Below, in pieces: positions 7,651 to 15,335 of a DNA stretch of 64,000 nucleotides. Source of the stretch: Agromyces aurantiacus (lineage in GTDB: Bacteria > Actinomycetota > Actinomycetes > Actinomycetales > Microbacteriaceae). Below the pieces are notes generated by a model. That model saw only the letters and a list, made by a program, of their open reading frames with translations, was not told the DNA's origin and ran no database searches. The stretch lies in assembly GCF_016907355.1 (NCBI RefSeq), contig NZ_JAFBBW010000001.1, positions 2,914,001 to 2,978,000 of the forward strand, read 5' to 3'. Position numbers and translations under genes: made by a program. Every line of letters begins with the position of its first letter. The stretch's first letter is position 1.

Positions 7651-8452
7651 CCGCGAACCGGCGCAGCGCGAGCGCGGGGTTGAGCCGTCGCACGGCCGCG
7701 ATGCGCTCCGAGGAGAGCCACGCGACCGCCACGTCCTCCTGCTCGCCGATCGTGGCCAGCTCCACGCCCATCGGGTCGACGATCATGCTGTTGCCGGCGC
7801 CGACCGGCGGCGCGTGGTCGGCGGCGATGACGTAGGCGGTGTTCTCGAGCGCGCGCGCCGTGGTCAGCGTGCGCCAGTGCGCCTCCTTGAGCGGCCCCCG
7901 CACCCACTCGGCCGGCATGCAGATCGCGTCGGCCCCCGCATCGACGATGCGTCGCGAGACCTCGGGGAACCGCACGTCGTAGCAGGTCTGCAGCCCGAAA
8001 CGGAGGCCGCCGGCCTCGAACGTCTGGGGCTCGCCGATCTCGCCGGGAGCCACCCATTCCGACTCGCGCTGCCCGAAGGCGTCGTAGAGGTGCAGCTTGC
8101 GGTAGCGCGCGACCACGCCGCCGCCGGGGGCGATGGCGAGCACCGTGTTGCCCACGCGCTGCTGCCCCTCGAGCCGCTCGATCATGCCCGCCACGAGGTG
8201 GATGCCGAGCGCGTCGGCGAGCTCGCCGAGCGCGGCCGCGAACGGTCCGTCGACGGGCTGCGCCGCCCCGAGCCACTCCTCCCCCGGCGTGGGCGTGAAC
8301 CAGCTCGAGTACTCCGGGAACACGATCAGCCGAGCGCCGCGCGCGGCCGCCCGCTTCGCGAGCCGCCCCATCGCATCGAGGTTCGCGTCGGCGTCGTTCC
8401 CGGGCGCGAACTGCGCCGTCGCGACCGCGATCTCCGCGCCATCCGTCTGCAT
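7616..8452 (-). CDS. carbon-nitrogen hydrolase (nitrilase superfamily), possible omega-amidase
   Basis: 278 aa. The Glu-Lys-Cys triad is clear: E47 in FPEYSS, K119 in YRKLHLYD, C157 in QTCYDVRFPE. The CYDVRFPE sequence and the length fit the Nit1/Nit2/YafV branch of cytosolic amidases, which hydrolyse omega-amides such as 2-oxoglutaramate or deaminated glutathione. The 3' end overlaps the aminotransferase gene tail-to-tail by 35 bp. The substrate is inferred from family and neighbour only. The ATG is 6 nt after a TAGGCT box, so the mRNA is probably leaderless. Confidence 0.85.
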   Translation of the reverse strand: MQTDGAEIAVATAQFAPGNDADANLDAMGRLAKRAAARGARLIVFPEYSSWFTPTPGEEWLGAAQPVDGPFAAALGELADALGIHLVAGMIERLEGQQRVGNTVLAIAPGGGVVARYRKLHLYDAFGQRESEWVAPGEIGEPQTFEAGGLRFGLQTCYDVRFPEVSRRIVDAGADAICMPAEWVRGPLKEAHWRTLTTARALENTAYVIAADHAPPVGAGNSMIVDPMGVELATIGEQEDVAVAWLSSERIAAVRRLNPALALRRFAVTERSTPPAQG

Positions 8453-8458
8453 GGCCCC

Positions 8459-8464
8459 AGCCTA
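8459..8464 (-). promoter_or_regulatory. -10 box TAGGCT, leaderless promoter of the amidase
   Basis: TAGGCT is separated from the ATG at 8452 by 6 nt. Confidence 0.5.
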
Positions 8465-8583
8465 GGGGGCGGATTCAACACGATTCGGAGACGGAACTCA
8501 AGATCTGTCCTTCGCGGTGGCCGCATGGTCTACTTTCCCCATCTACGCGTGCGCCCGTCATCCGTGCGTGCGCTCGACCGGTC

Positions 8584-8618
8584 CCCGTCGCCGCGGACTG
8601 ACCGTCTGCGGTGACGGG
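8584..8618 (+). promoter_or_regulatory. 14-bp stem-loop in the protease leader
   Basis: Arms 8584-8597 and 8605-8618 pair over 14 positions (12 Watson-Crick, two G-U) around a 7-nt loop. The helix ends about 10 nt before the AGAGGGGAA ribosome binding site of the secreted protease. The G-U pairs mean it forms in the sense RNA better than in the antisense, which fits a transcript element. It could stabilise the mRNA or control translation or elongation. Confidence 0.5.
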
Positions 8619-8642
8619 AACCTCGACAGAGGGGAACCCGCA

Positions 8643-10787
8643 GTGCTTCGAGCACCACGCAGCGTCATCGGCGCCGTTGCGGTGGGCGCCTCGGCGATCA
8701 CCATCGCCGTGGCATCCGCCATACCGGCATCCGCCGACGACCATCTCAACCTGCCCGGCGAGCCGACGATCACGCTGCCGATCAACGACAGCGAGGCCGG
8801 CGGCACGTACGACCAGGACTTCACGCGCGTCTACGCCGGCGCCACGCCCGACGGCACGCCCGTCTACATCTACGTGCCCGTCGGCACGCCGCTCGACGGC
8901 AGCGCGCCCGTCGGCGTCGACAGCCTCGATCCGGCGTTCGACCACGACCCGACGGATGAGTTCGTGCCGTGCGCCGAACGCGACGTCGAGGACTTCGCGC
9001 TCACGCAGGCCCAGATCGACTACATGGGCGACATCCTCTCCGACCAGATCGTCGCGGTCGACGAGGAGCACTACGGGTTCATGGATGCCGCGGACCCGAA
9101 CGTGCCCGAGAGCGACTCGCTCGTGATGGTCGTCTACAACGTGCAGGACGAGAACTACTACGACTGCGACGCCGACACGTACACGGCGGGCTACTTCGCG
9201 CCCGAGTTCATCGACTCGTCGGGCATGAACGCCATCGTCATCGACGCCTTCGACTGGGCGAACCGCGTCGGCCCCGCCGACTCGGAGTGGAACGACGACG
9301 ACCCGTCGAACGACCGGCCGACGCTCTACGAGGGCGTCATCGCGCACGAGCTCGAGCACCTGCTGCACAACTACAGCGACCCGGGCGAGCTCAGCTGGGT
9401 CGACGAGGGCCTCGCCGACTTCGCGGTGTTCCTCAACGGGTTCGACGTGGGCGGCTCGCACCTGACCTACCACCAGGTGTTCTACGCCGAGACGTCGCTG
9501 ACGCGCTGGGGCGGCGGCCTCGAGAACTACGGCGCCGCCTACACCTTCTTCCAGTACCTCTGGGAGCAGGCGGGCGGCAACGGCGACGGCACCTACACGC
9601 CCGACCTCGAGTACGACGGTGCCGGCGGCGACCTGCTGATCAAGCTCATCTTCGAGAACGAGCTCAACGGCATGGAGGGCGTGCAGGCGGCCATCGACGC
9701 GTTCAACGCGCAGACCGGAGGGGACCTGCGTTCCGCCGACGAGCTGTACCGCGACTGGGCCGTGGCCGTCTACCTCGACGACGAGGACTCCGACCTCTGG
9801 GACATCAAGGCCGTCGACTTCGGCGACCCGAAGGACACGAGCTGGACGATCGACATCGCCGACGACCAGTTCTGGGGCGGTCGCGGCGACAACCGCGGCG
9901 CGCAGCCCTCGGCCAAGTGGGACCGGCGGACCAACGGGCAGAGCGATCTCGCCCTTCCGTACGGCATCCAGGTCGAGCGGTTCCGCAACCCGGGGCCGAC
10001 CGTGTCGCTCTCGTTCGAGGGCGAGCCCACCACGCAGATCGCACCGCACAGGGGCGACACGCACTGGTACGGCGGCTACGAGAGCCAGTCCGACCACGTC
10101 CTCGACGTCGACGTCTCGGGCACCGTGACCTCGCTCGACTTCTGGAGCTGGTACTTCATCGAGGAGGGCTGGGACTACGGCTTCGTCGAGGCGCTGGTGA
10201 ACGGCGAGTGGGTCACCGTGCCGCTCGTGGACGACTCGGGCGCGACCGTGACGTCGAACGACGACCCGCACGGCAACAACACCGAGGGCAACGGCCTGAC
10301 CGGCACCTCGGGCGGCGCGTACTTCGTCGACCAGCCCGAGTACGTGCACCTCACGGCGCAGCTGCCCGCCGGCACGACCGACGTGCAGTTCCGCTACTCG
10401 ACCGACGCGGCGTACCTCGACACCGGATGGTTCGTGGACGACGTCATGGTCAACGGCGCCGCCGCAACGCTCTCGTCGGACGAGGGCGAGTGGATCGAGA
10501 CCTCCGGGCTCCAGGACAACAACTGGACCCTGCAGGTCATCGCGACGTGCGACCTCACGCCCGGCGTGGACGACGAGTTCGAGATGACCGACGGGGCCGG
10601 CAACTGGGTGTACCGCCTGGAGCAGGACTCGGTCGACCTCGCCCTCGACACGCGCTGCGCCAACACCTCGAAGCGCGACTTCACGACGCTCGTGTCGAAC
10701 CTGCCCACGGGCGACCTCGACACGCTCGACGCGGGGTACGACCTGAGGGTCACCAACACCAACACTCCGAACGGGAAGAAGGGCTGA
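8643..10787 (+). CDS. secreted zinc metalloprotease with immune-inhibitor-A-like C-terminal domain
   Basis: 714 aa. Signal peptide of about 32 residues ending in IPASA, then an acidic mature protein. The zinc site is HELEH at 235-239 followed by WVDEGLADF with E255, an HExxH-x15-E spacing that recalls M30 (hyicolysin) and M6 (InhA) peptidases. A region around 470-560 (THWYGGY, SDHVL, LDFWSWYFIEEGWDYGF) matches the beta-sandwich domain that follows the catalytic part of immune inhibitor A proteases. The extra C-terminal 130 residues are unassigned. The GTG start is chosen for AGAGGGGAA at 8 nt. It is flanked by a leader hairpin and a terminator, so it is a single-gene unit. Confidence 0.8.
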   Translation: MLRAPRSVIGAVAVGASAITIAVASAIPASADDHLNLPGEPTITLPINDSEAGGTYDQDFTRVYAGATPDGTPVYIYVPVGTPLDGSAPVGVDSLDPAFDHDPTDEFVPCAERDVEDFALTQAQIDYMGDILSDQIVAVDEEHYGFMDAADPNVPESDSLVMVVYNVQDENYYDCDADTYTAGYFAPEFIDSSGMNAIVIDAFDWANRVGPADSEWNDDDPSNDRPTLYEGVIAHELEHLLHNYSDPGELSWVDEGLADFAVFLNGFDVGGSHLTYHQVFYAETSLTRWGGGLENYGAAYTFFQYLWEQAGGNGDGTYTPDLEYDGAGGDLLIKLIFENELNGMEGVQAAIDAFNAQTGGDLRSADELYRDWAVAVYLDDEDSDLWDIKAVDFGDPKDTSWTIDIADDQFWGGRGDNRGAQPSAKWDRRTNGQSDLALPYGIQVERFRNPGPTVSLSFEGEPTTQIAPHRGDTHWYGGYESQSDHVLDVDVSGTVTSLDFWSWYFIEEGWDYGFVEALVNGEWVTVPLVDDSGATVTSNDDPHGNNTEGNGLTGTSGGAYFVDQPEYVHLTAQLPAGTTDVQFRYSTDAAYLDTGWFVDDVMVNGAAATLSSDEGEWIETSGLQDNNWTLQVIATCDLTPGVDDEFEMTDGAGNWVYRLEQDSVDLALDTRCANTSKRDFTTLVSNLPTGDLDTLDAGYDLRVTNTNTPNGKKG

Positions 10788-10793
10788 GGCGAC

Positions 10794-10825
10794 GGGTCCG
10801 CGCCGGCGCCCGTCGGCGCGGACCC
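10794..10825 (+). terminator. 12-bp hairpin terminator after the protease
   Basis: Arms GGGTCCGCGCCG (10794-10805) and its exact complement (10814-10825) with an 8-nt loop, 6 nt after the stop codon. Confidence 0.8.
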
Positions 10826-10852
10826 GCCACCGAGCGGCTCTCTTTCATCAGG

Positions 10853-10876
10853 AAACGCTCGTTTTAGAAGTACACT
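10853..10876 (+). promoter_or_regulatory. promoter (-10 TACACT) with palindromic operator AAACG-CT-CGTTT
   Basis: TACACT (10871-10876) ends 6 nt before the GTG of the regulator gene. The perfect inverted repeat AAACG/CGTTT (10853-10864) lies between the -35 and -10 positions, where a bound protein would block RNA polymerase. An AT-rich palindrome stands out here against the GC-rich background. Autoregulation by the downstream protein is the simplest reading. Confidence 0.5.
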
Positions 10877-10882
10877 GAGCGC

Positions 10883-11575
10883 GTGGAGCAGCAGGGCGCT
10901 CGAGGAGCCGCAGCGCGGTCCCGGCGGATCAGGGCGGTCACCGCGCTGTCCGACCCGGCGCGACTCGCACTCTACGAGCTCGTCGCCCGGAGCACCGAGC
11001 CCGTCTCGCGCGACGCGGCGGCCGCCGCCGTCGGGCTCTCGCGCAGCACCGTCGCGTTCCATCTCGACCGCCTCGCCGACGAGGGACTCGTCGAGGTGCA
11101 CTACCGCCGGATCAGCGGGCGCAGCGGGCCCGGCGCGGGGCGCCCGGCGAAGCTGTACGGCCGGGCCGACGACGAACTGAACCTGGCCATCCCCGAGCGG
11201 CACTACGACCTGCTGGCCGACCTGCTCGCCGGGGCGATCGAGCGGGCCGCCGCCACCGGCGGAGACGTCGGAGCGGCGCTCGACGACCTCGCCGAGCGCG
11301 AGGGCGGTGCGCTGGCCGCGGGAAGCGACTCGTTCCGGTCGGCGCTCGAGGAGGCCGGATTCGAGCCCGTCGAGGACGGAGCGGACGTCGTGTTCGGCAA
11401 CTGCCCGTTCCACGCGCTGGCCCGGAAGCACACCGCACTCGTCTGCCGGCTCAACCGCGCGCTCGTCGAGGGCATCGCCGGGGCGGCACCCGGCGCCGCG
11501 GAGGTGATCGCCGATCCCGGAGCCGGACGCTGCTGCGTCCGGCTCCCCGGCGCCGCAGTGGGCGCGACGAGCTGA
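10883..11575 (+). CDS. SufR-like winged-helix regulator with C-terminal cysteine cluster
   Basis: 230 aa. An N-terminal ArsR-type winged helix (about 22-95; LSDPARLALYELV, VGLSRSTVAFHLDRLADEGLV) is followed by a C-terminal domain with four cysteines at C174, C188, C217 and C218 (NCPFHALA... LVC... GRCCV). This CPF/CxLN/CC pattern is that of actinobacterial SufR-type repressors, whose [4Fe-4S] or [2Fe-2S] cluster controls DNA binding. No suf operon is next to it, so it is an orphan here and its targets are unknown. The GTG start follows a -10 box by 6 nt. A palindrome in its own promoter suggests autoregulation. Confidence 0.75.
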   Translation: MEQQGARGAAARSRRIRAVTALSDPARLALYELVARSTEPVSRDAAAAAVGLSRSTVAFHLDRLADEGLVEVHYRRISGRSGPGAGRPAKLYGRADDELNLAIPERHYDLLADLLAGAIERAAATGGDVGAALDDLAEREGGALAAGSDSFRSALEEAGFEPVEDGADVVFGNCPFHALARKHTALVCRLNRALVEGIAGAAPGAAEVIADPGAGRCCVRLPGAAVGATS

Positions 11576-11590
11576 GCCGCCTCGTACGAC

Positions 11591-11624
11591 GGAAGGCCCC
11601 GGTCCGATCGGACCGGGGCCTTCC
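11591..11624 (+). terminator. 34-bp perfect palindrome terminator
   Basis: Bases 11591-11624 are fully self-complementary (17-bp arms, no spacer). It lies 15 nt after the stop of the regulator and upstream of the helR promoter, insulating the two. Confidence 0.8.
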
Positions 11625-11654
11625 CGTCTGCACTTCCAGTCTACCGGCGCACCC

Positions 11655-11690
11655 GGGGCTTGCGGCAAGGGCCCGGTGGTGACGCAGAAT
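11655..11690 (+). promoter_or_regulatory. rifamycin-associated element (RAE) and promoter of helR
   Basis: 11655-11674 reads GGGGCTTGCGGCAAGGGCCC. Its core CTTGC-G-GCAAG is a perfect inverted repeat. It matches the 19-bp rifamycin-associated element found before rifamycin-inducible genes of actinobacteria, as I remember that consensus, with one extra G near the 3' end. TTGCGG inside it (11660-11665) can serve as a -35 box, with CAGAAT (11685-11690) as -10 at 19 nt. Transcription would start about 30 nt before the GTG at 11727. Confidence 0.75.
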
Positions 11691-11726
11691 GGTCGGCTGA
11701 CCAGCGATTCCACTACCGAGGAGCTC

Positions 11727-13961
11727 GTGATCCACTCCGCATTCGCCCTTCCCGACCACCTCGCCGGCAAGGCCGACCCGGCCCTGATCGCCGATGACGA
11801 ACGCCACTTCTCGGCGATCTCCGCCAGCCTCGAGCGCTCGATCGACGAGGTCGCCTCCCGGCTCGACGCGGTGCGCCGTGAACGCGGCGGCCACGGCCAG
11901 CAGGCGCTCGACCGCGACCTCGAGATCCACCGGCTCACCGCGCGGCTGCGCGCGCTGCGACGGTTCGGCCTCGACCTCTGCCTCGGCCACATCCTGGCCT
12001 CGGACGGCGACGACCCCGTCTACCTCGGGCGGCTCGGGCTGGCGGATGCGTCGGGCCGCCGGCTGCTCGTCGACTGGCGCTCCCCCGCCGCCGAGCCGTT
12101 CTTCGCGGCGACGCACGCGGAGCCCATGGGGCTCGTCCGCCGGCGCCGATACCGGTGGACCCGCGGGCGGATCACCGACTACTGGGACGAGGTGTTCACC
12201 GACGACGAGTTGCGCGAGCACGCCGCAGCGCTCGACGACCAGTCGGCGTTCATCGCGAGTCTCGGCGAGCACCGCTCTGAGCGCATGCGCGACGTGCTCG
12301 GCACCATCCAGGCCGACCAGAACGCCATCATCCGGGTGGGCTCGCGCGGCGCGCTCGTCGTCGACGGCGGCCCCGGCACGGGCAAGACGGTCGTCGCGCT
12401 GCACCGCGCCGCCTACCTGCTCTATGCCGACCCGCGCCTCGGCCGTCGGCACGGCGGCGTGCTCGTCGTCGGCCCGAGCCGCCCCTACCTCGACTACGTC
12501 GCCGACGTGCTGCCGGGTCTCGGCGAGGAGGGCGTGCAGGTGTGCACGCTGGCCGACCTCGTGCCCGAGGGCGGCACGGCCCTCCGGCCCGAGACGCCCG
12601 AGGCGGCGCGCCTGAAGTCCTCGGCGGCGCTCGTCGGTGCGGTCGAGGCGGCGATCGCGTACTACGAAAGGCCGCCCGCCGTGGCGATGACCGTCGAGAC
12701 CGACCACGTCGACGTCGGGGTCGACCCCGTCGACTGGGCCGAGGCGTTCGCGGCGCCGGAGCCCGGCACACCGCACAACGAGGCGCGCGACGAGGTGTGG
12801 GACGCCCTCATCGACCGCCTCATGGACCAGCGCGACGAGGAGGTTCCGGAGGCGGTGTTCCGCCGTGCGCTGCAGCGCGACGGCGAGCTGCGCCGCGTGT
12901 TCGCCCGGGCGTGGCCGCTGCTCGACGCGGCGGGAGTCGTGGCCGACCTCTGGTCGGTGCCCGCCTACCTGCGCGCGTGCGCGCCGTGGCTCGCTCCCGA
13001 TGAGATCCGCGAGCTGCAGCGCGAGGATCCCAGGGCGTGGACCGCTGCGGACCTGCCGCTGCTCGATGCCGCCCGCCTGCGCATCGGCGACCCCGAGGCA
13101 TCCGCCCGGCGCCGGCGCCGCGAGTTCGCGCTCGCCTCGGAACGCGAACAGCGCGAGATGGTGCTCGAGCACCTCATCGCGGCCGACGACTCCGAGATGG
13201 CCGTCATGTCGATGCTGCGCGGCGCCGACCTCCAGCGGACGCTGGTCGACGAGCAGGCGCTGCCGCAGGCGGACCCCGACCTGCTCGCCGGCCCCTTCGC
13301 GCACGTGATCGTCGACGAGGCGCAGGAGCTGACCGACGCGGAGTGGACGATGCTGCTGCGACGGTGCCCCTCCCGCAGCCTCACGATCGTCGGCGACCGC
13401 GCGCAGGCACGGCACGGGTTCCCCGACTCGTGGCCCGAGCGGCTCGCCCGCGCCGGCATCGATCGCGTGACCGTCGCCGGACTGAGTATCAACTACCGGA
13501 CGCCCGAGGAGGTCATGGCCGCGGCCGAGCCCGTGATCCGCGCCGCGATGCCCGACGCGAACGTGCCGACCTCGGTCCGCCGCACCGGCGTCCCGGTCGC
13601 GCACGGCGCGGTCGCCGACCTGCGGTCGATCCTCGACGGATGGCTCGACGCCCACCCCGAGGGCACCGCCTGCGTGATCGCTCGGCCGGCGCTCGAGCCC
13701 GCGGGGCTGCCGGACCCGGGCCGCATCCGCTCGCTCACCCCGGAGCTCGCGAAGGGGCTCGAGTTCGACCTCGTCGTGCTCGTCGACCCCGACTCGTTCG
13801 GACCCGGCATCGAAGGCGCGGTCGACCGGTACGTCGCGATGACGCGCGCCACGGGGCGTCTCGTGATGCTCTCCGACGCTCCACGAGGTCAAGACCCTCG
13901 CGATCCCCGAGGCGTCGGTGCGAGCATGGGTGCTCCGCGCAATGAGGTGGCCAGGAGGTGA
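11727..13961 (+). CDS. helR: RNA polymerase recycling motor ATPase HelR (HelD family)
   Basis: 744 aa. It has a UvrD-like two-domain motor without the usual DNA-repair accessory domains. The N-terminal part (about 15-75) is a charged coiled-coil arm, as in HelD proteins that insert into the RNA polymerase channels. The motor has GGPGTGKT (about 212-219), VIVDEAQELTDAEW (about 526), INYRTPEEV (about 590), KGLEFDLVVLVD (about 675) and YVAMTRATGRLVML near 710. In actinobacteria HelR displaces rifamycin from RNA polymerase; the RAE upstream supports this assignment over a repair helicase. I took the GTG with GAGGAG before it, although the 3-nt spacer is short; in-frame GTGs at 11676 and 11679 lie between the presumed -35 and -10 boxes. 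The last 27 residues, after the conserved end, are atypical. Confidence 0.82.
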   Translation: MIHSAFALPDHLAGKADPALIADDERHFSAISASLERSIDEVASRLDAVRRERGGHGQQALDRDLEIHRLTARLRALRRFGLDLCLGHILASDGDDPVYLGRLGLADASGRRLLVDWRSPAAEPFFAATHAEPMGLVRRRRYRWTRGRITDYWDEVFTDDELREHAAALDDQSAFIASLGEHRSERMRDVLGTIQADQNAIIRVGSRGALVVDGGPGTGKTVVALHRAAYLLYADPRLGRRHGGVLVVGPSRPYLDYVADVLPGLGEEGVQVCTLADLVPEGGTALRPETPEAARLKSSAALVGAVEAAIAYYERPPAVAMTVETDHVDVGVDPVDWAEAFAAPEPGTPHNEARDEVWDALIDRLMDQRDEEVPEAVFRRALQRDGELRRVFARAWPLLDAAGVVADLWSVPAYLRACAPWLAPDEIRELQREDPRAWTAADLPLLDAARLRIGDPEASARRRRREFALASEREQREMVLEHLIAADDSEMAVMSMLRGADLQRTLVDEQALPQADPDLLAGPFAHVIVDEAQELTDAEWTMLLRRCPSRSLTIVGDRAQARHGFPDSWPERLARAGIDRVTVAGLSINYRTPEEVMAAAEPVIRAAMPDANVPTSVRRTGVPVAHGAVADLRSILDGWLDAHPEGTACVIARPALEPAGLPDPGRIRSLTPELAKGLEFDLVVLVDPDSFGPGIEGAVDRYVAMTRATGRLVMLSDAPRGQDPRDPRGVGASMGAPRNEVARR

Positions 13962-13964
13962 GTC

Positions 13965-14564
13965 GTGGACGGACACGCGACACTGAAGACGGATCGGTTG
14001 GTGTTGCTGCCCCTCGCTGACGAGCATGTCGAGCTCGAACTGGAGCTCGACAGTGATCCCGAAGTCCTCCGATACCTCGGCGGACGGGCCCGCAGCCGCG
14101 AGGAGGTCATCGCGAGCCACGAGCGGCGGATGCAACTGACCGCGCGGATTCCCGGTCTCGGCTTCTGGATCGCATTCTCGGCAGAAGGGCTCGACGGGGG
14201 CTCGCCACGACGAGCGGATGGATTCGTCGGGCTCATCATGCTGCCGCCGGCCCACGGGCCCGACCAGCCGGATGACCCGGATGTCGCTGACCTCGGATAC
14301 CGCCTGAGACGCCGATATTGGCGTCGGGGGCTTGCCGGCGAGGCATGCCGTGCCGTTCTCACGCACGGGTTCGAGACCGTGGGCATCCAGCGGGTGATCG
14401 CACAGACACGAATCGACAACGCGCCGTCTCGCGCGCTGCTGCGCACTCTCGGCATGCGCATGGTGCGCTCGTACGTGCCTGCCGAGGACGAGTCGGCCGC
14501 AGGCATGCGCGACGTCGAATACGAGCTCACACGCGACGACTGGCGCCGTCGATCCACTCGTTGA
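13965..14564 (+). CDS. GNAT-family N-acetyltransferase (RimJ/RimL-like)
   Basis: 199 aa. Opening LKTDRLVLLPLADEHVELELELDSDPEVLRYLGG-type sequence and the acetyl-CoA loop RRRYWRRGLAGEACRAVL (about 110-127) place it in the Acetyltransf_3 group that acetylates ribosomal proteins, amino acids or small molecules. VIAQTRIDNAPSRALLRTLGM near 145-165 is the standard C-terminal motif. The GTG start has AGGAGGTG 4 nt upstream and lies 3 nt after the helR stop, so it may be co-induced with helR. Third positions are less GC-biased than in its neighbours (GAT, GCT, ATT, TTG are common), a hint of recent acquisition. The substrate is unknown. Confidence 0.8.
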   Translation: MDGHATLKTDRLVLLPLADEHVELELELDSDPEVLRYLGGRARSREEVIASHERRMQLTARIPGLGFWIAFSAEGLDGGSPRRADGFVGLIMLPPAHGPDQPDDPDVADLGYRLRRRYWRRGLAGEACRAVLTHGFETVGIQRVIAQTRIDNAPSRALLRTLGMRMVRSYVPAEDESAAGMRDVEYELTRDDWRRRSTR

Positions 14565-14601
14565 TCGCCGCGAAGCGTTCTGCCCGCGACGGTCGGGCGG
14601 G

Positions 14602-15090
14602 TCACGACGTCGGCTCGCCCGGCTCTCCTCGGGCGGGCCGCCCGAGGACGACGCGGACCAGGATCACGGCCTGCACGACGACGCCGATCACGGTGCCGAT
14701 GATCGCGACGACCAGCAGGATGCGAACGAGCAGCGCCCAGTCGAACCCGGTGTCGGGGAAGTCGAAGGGGAACACCTCCCAGAAGCGCCAGAGCGTGATC
14801 ACCGCGATGACCGAGCCGACGAGGTCTCCCGCGGTTCGGATCCAGCGCCGATCGAAGACCAGGTCGACGAGGTTCGCGATCGCGCCGACGATCAGCCCCA
14901 GGTTGACCAGGCCGAGCACCTCGAGCATCGCCTCGGTGAGGAACGGGACCTCCCGCCAGGTCGGCCACACGTTCACGAGTACGAGCAGCGCGACATTCAC
15001 GATCACCGCGACGGCGTAGCCGAACCGGCGCCCGGCCGGCCCGGGCCGGGATGGTCGCGATGCGGCACCCCGCCGCGGATCCGTGGACAT
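14602..15090 (-). CDS. small integral membrane protein, unknown function
   Basis: 162 aa. A Pro/Arg-rich cytoplasmic N-terminus is followed by four hydrophobic segments (about 22-42, 53-72, 83-105, 117-147). No motif I recognise. I chose the ATG at 15090 because a longer form starting at 15156 would add a hydrophilic stretch without a binding site. A weak ACCATT -10-like box lies 6 nt before this ATG. It converges on the GNAT gene, 37 nt apart. Confidence 0.65.
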   Translation of the reverse strand: MSTDPRRGAASRPSRPGPAGRRFGYAVAVIVNVALLVLVNVWPTWREVPFLTEAMLEVLGLVNLGLIVGAIANLVDLVFDRRWIRTAGDLVGSVIAVITLWRFWEVFPFDFPDTGFDWALLVRILLVVAIIGTVIGVVVQAVILVRVVLGRPARGEPGEPTS

Positions 15091-15170
15091 GGCGCCAATG
15101 GTGCTCGCGCTGAGGCCTCCGCGGGACGGGCCAAGGTCCCGGGAGAGACCGTGCACGGCCGGAAAACGAA

Positions 15171-15204
15171 GAAGTCCCGGAAGCCTGACGGCTTCCGGGA
15201 CTTC
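15171..15204 (-). terminator. 15-bp hairpin terminator of tRNA-fMet
   Basis: Arms 15171-15185 and 15190-15204 are exact complements around a 4-nt loop. On the minus strand the hairpin is followed by TTCGTTTTCC, the clearest T-rich tail in the window. It lies 6 nt beyond the tRNA CCA end. Confidence 0.9.
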
Positions 15205-15210
15205 TCACTT

Positions 15211-15287
15211 TGGTTGCGGGGGCAGGATTTGAACCTACGACCTCTGGGTTATGAGCCCAGCGAGCTACCGAACTGCTCCACCCCGCG
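15211..15287 (-). tRNA. initiator tRNA-fMet (CAT)
   Basis: 77-nt cloverleaf with encoded CCA. The 5' strand CGCGGGG pairs with CCCCGCA, leaving the C1-A72 mismatch of initiator tRNAs. The anticodon loop is CTCATAA (anticodon CAT), over a stem with three consecutive G-C pairs, the second initiator mark. T-loop TTCAAAT and D-arm AGCAGTTCGGTAGCT are normal. It is followed by a strong terminator and preceded by its own promoter. Confidence 0.95.
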
Positions 15288-15299
15288 GCACAAGAGATA

Positions 15300-15305
15300 A
15301 CACTA
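15300..15305 (-). promoter_or_regulatory. -10 box TAGTGT of tRNA-fMet
   Basis: TAGTGT lies 12 nt before the tRNA 5' end. TCGACG 17 nt further upstream is a partial match to TTGACA. Confidence 0.5.
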
Positions 15306-15335
15306 GCACGGGTTCCGGGGGCCGTCGAATCGGGC

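Noticed and set aside
11676..11726. Upstream GTG starts for helR at 11676 and 11679
   Set aside because: They fall between the presumed -35 (in the RAE) and -10, so they would not be on the transcript; the added residues are not conserved-looking.
13879..13983. Alternative reading frame at the helR end giving a sensible-looking peptide
   Set aside because: It has an in-frame stop just upstream, no start codon with a binding site, and is only about 34 codons.
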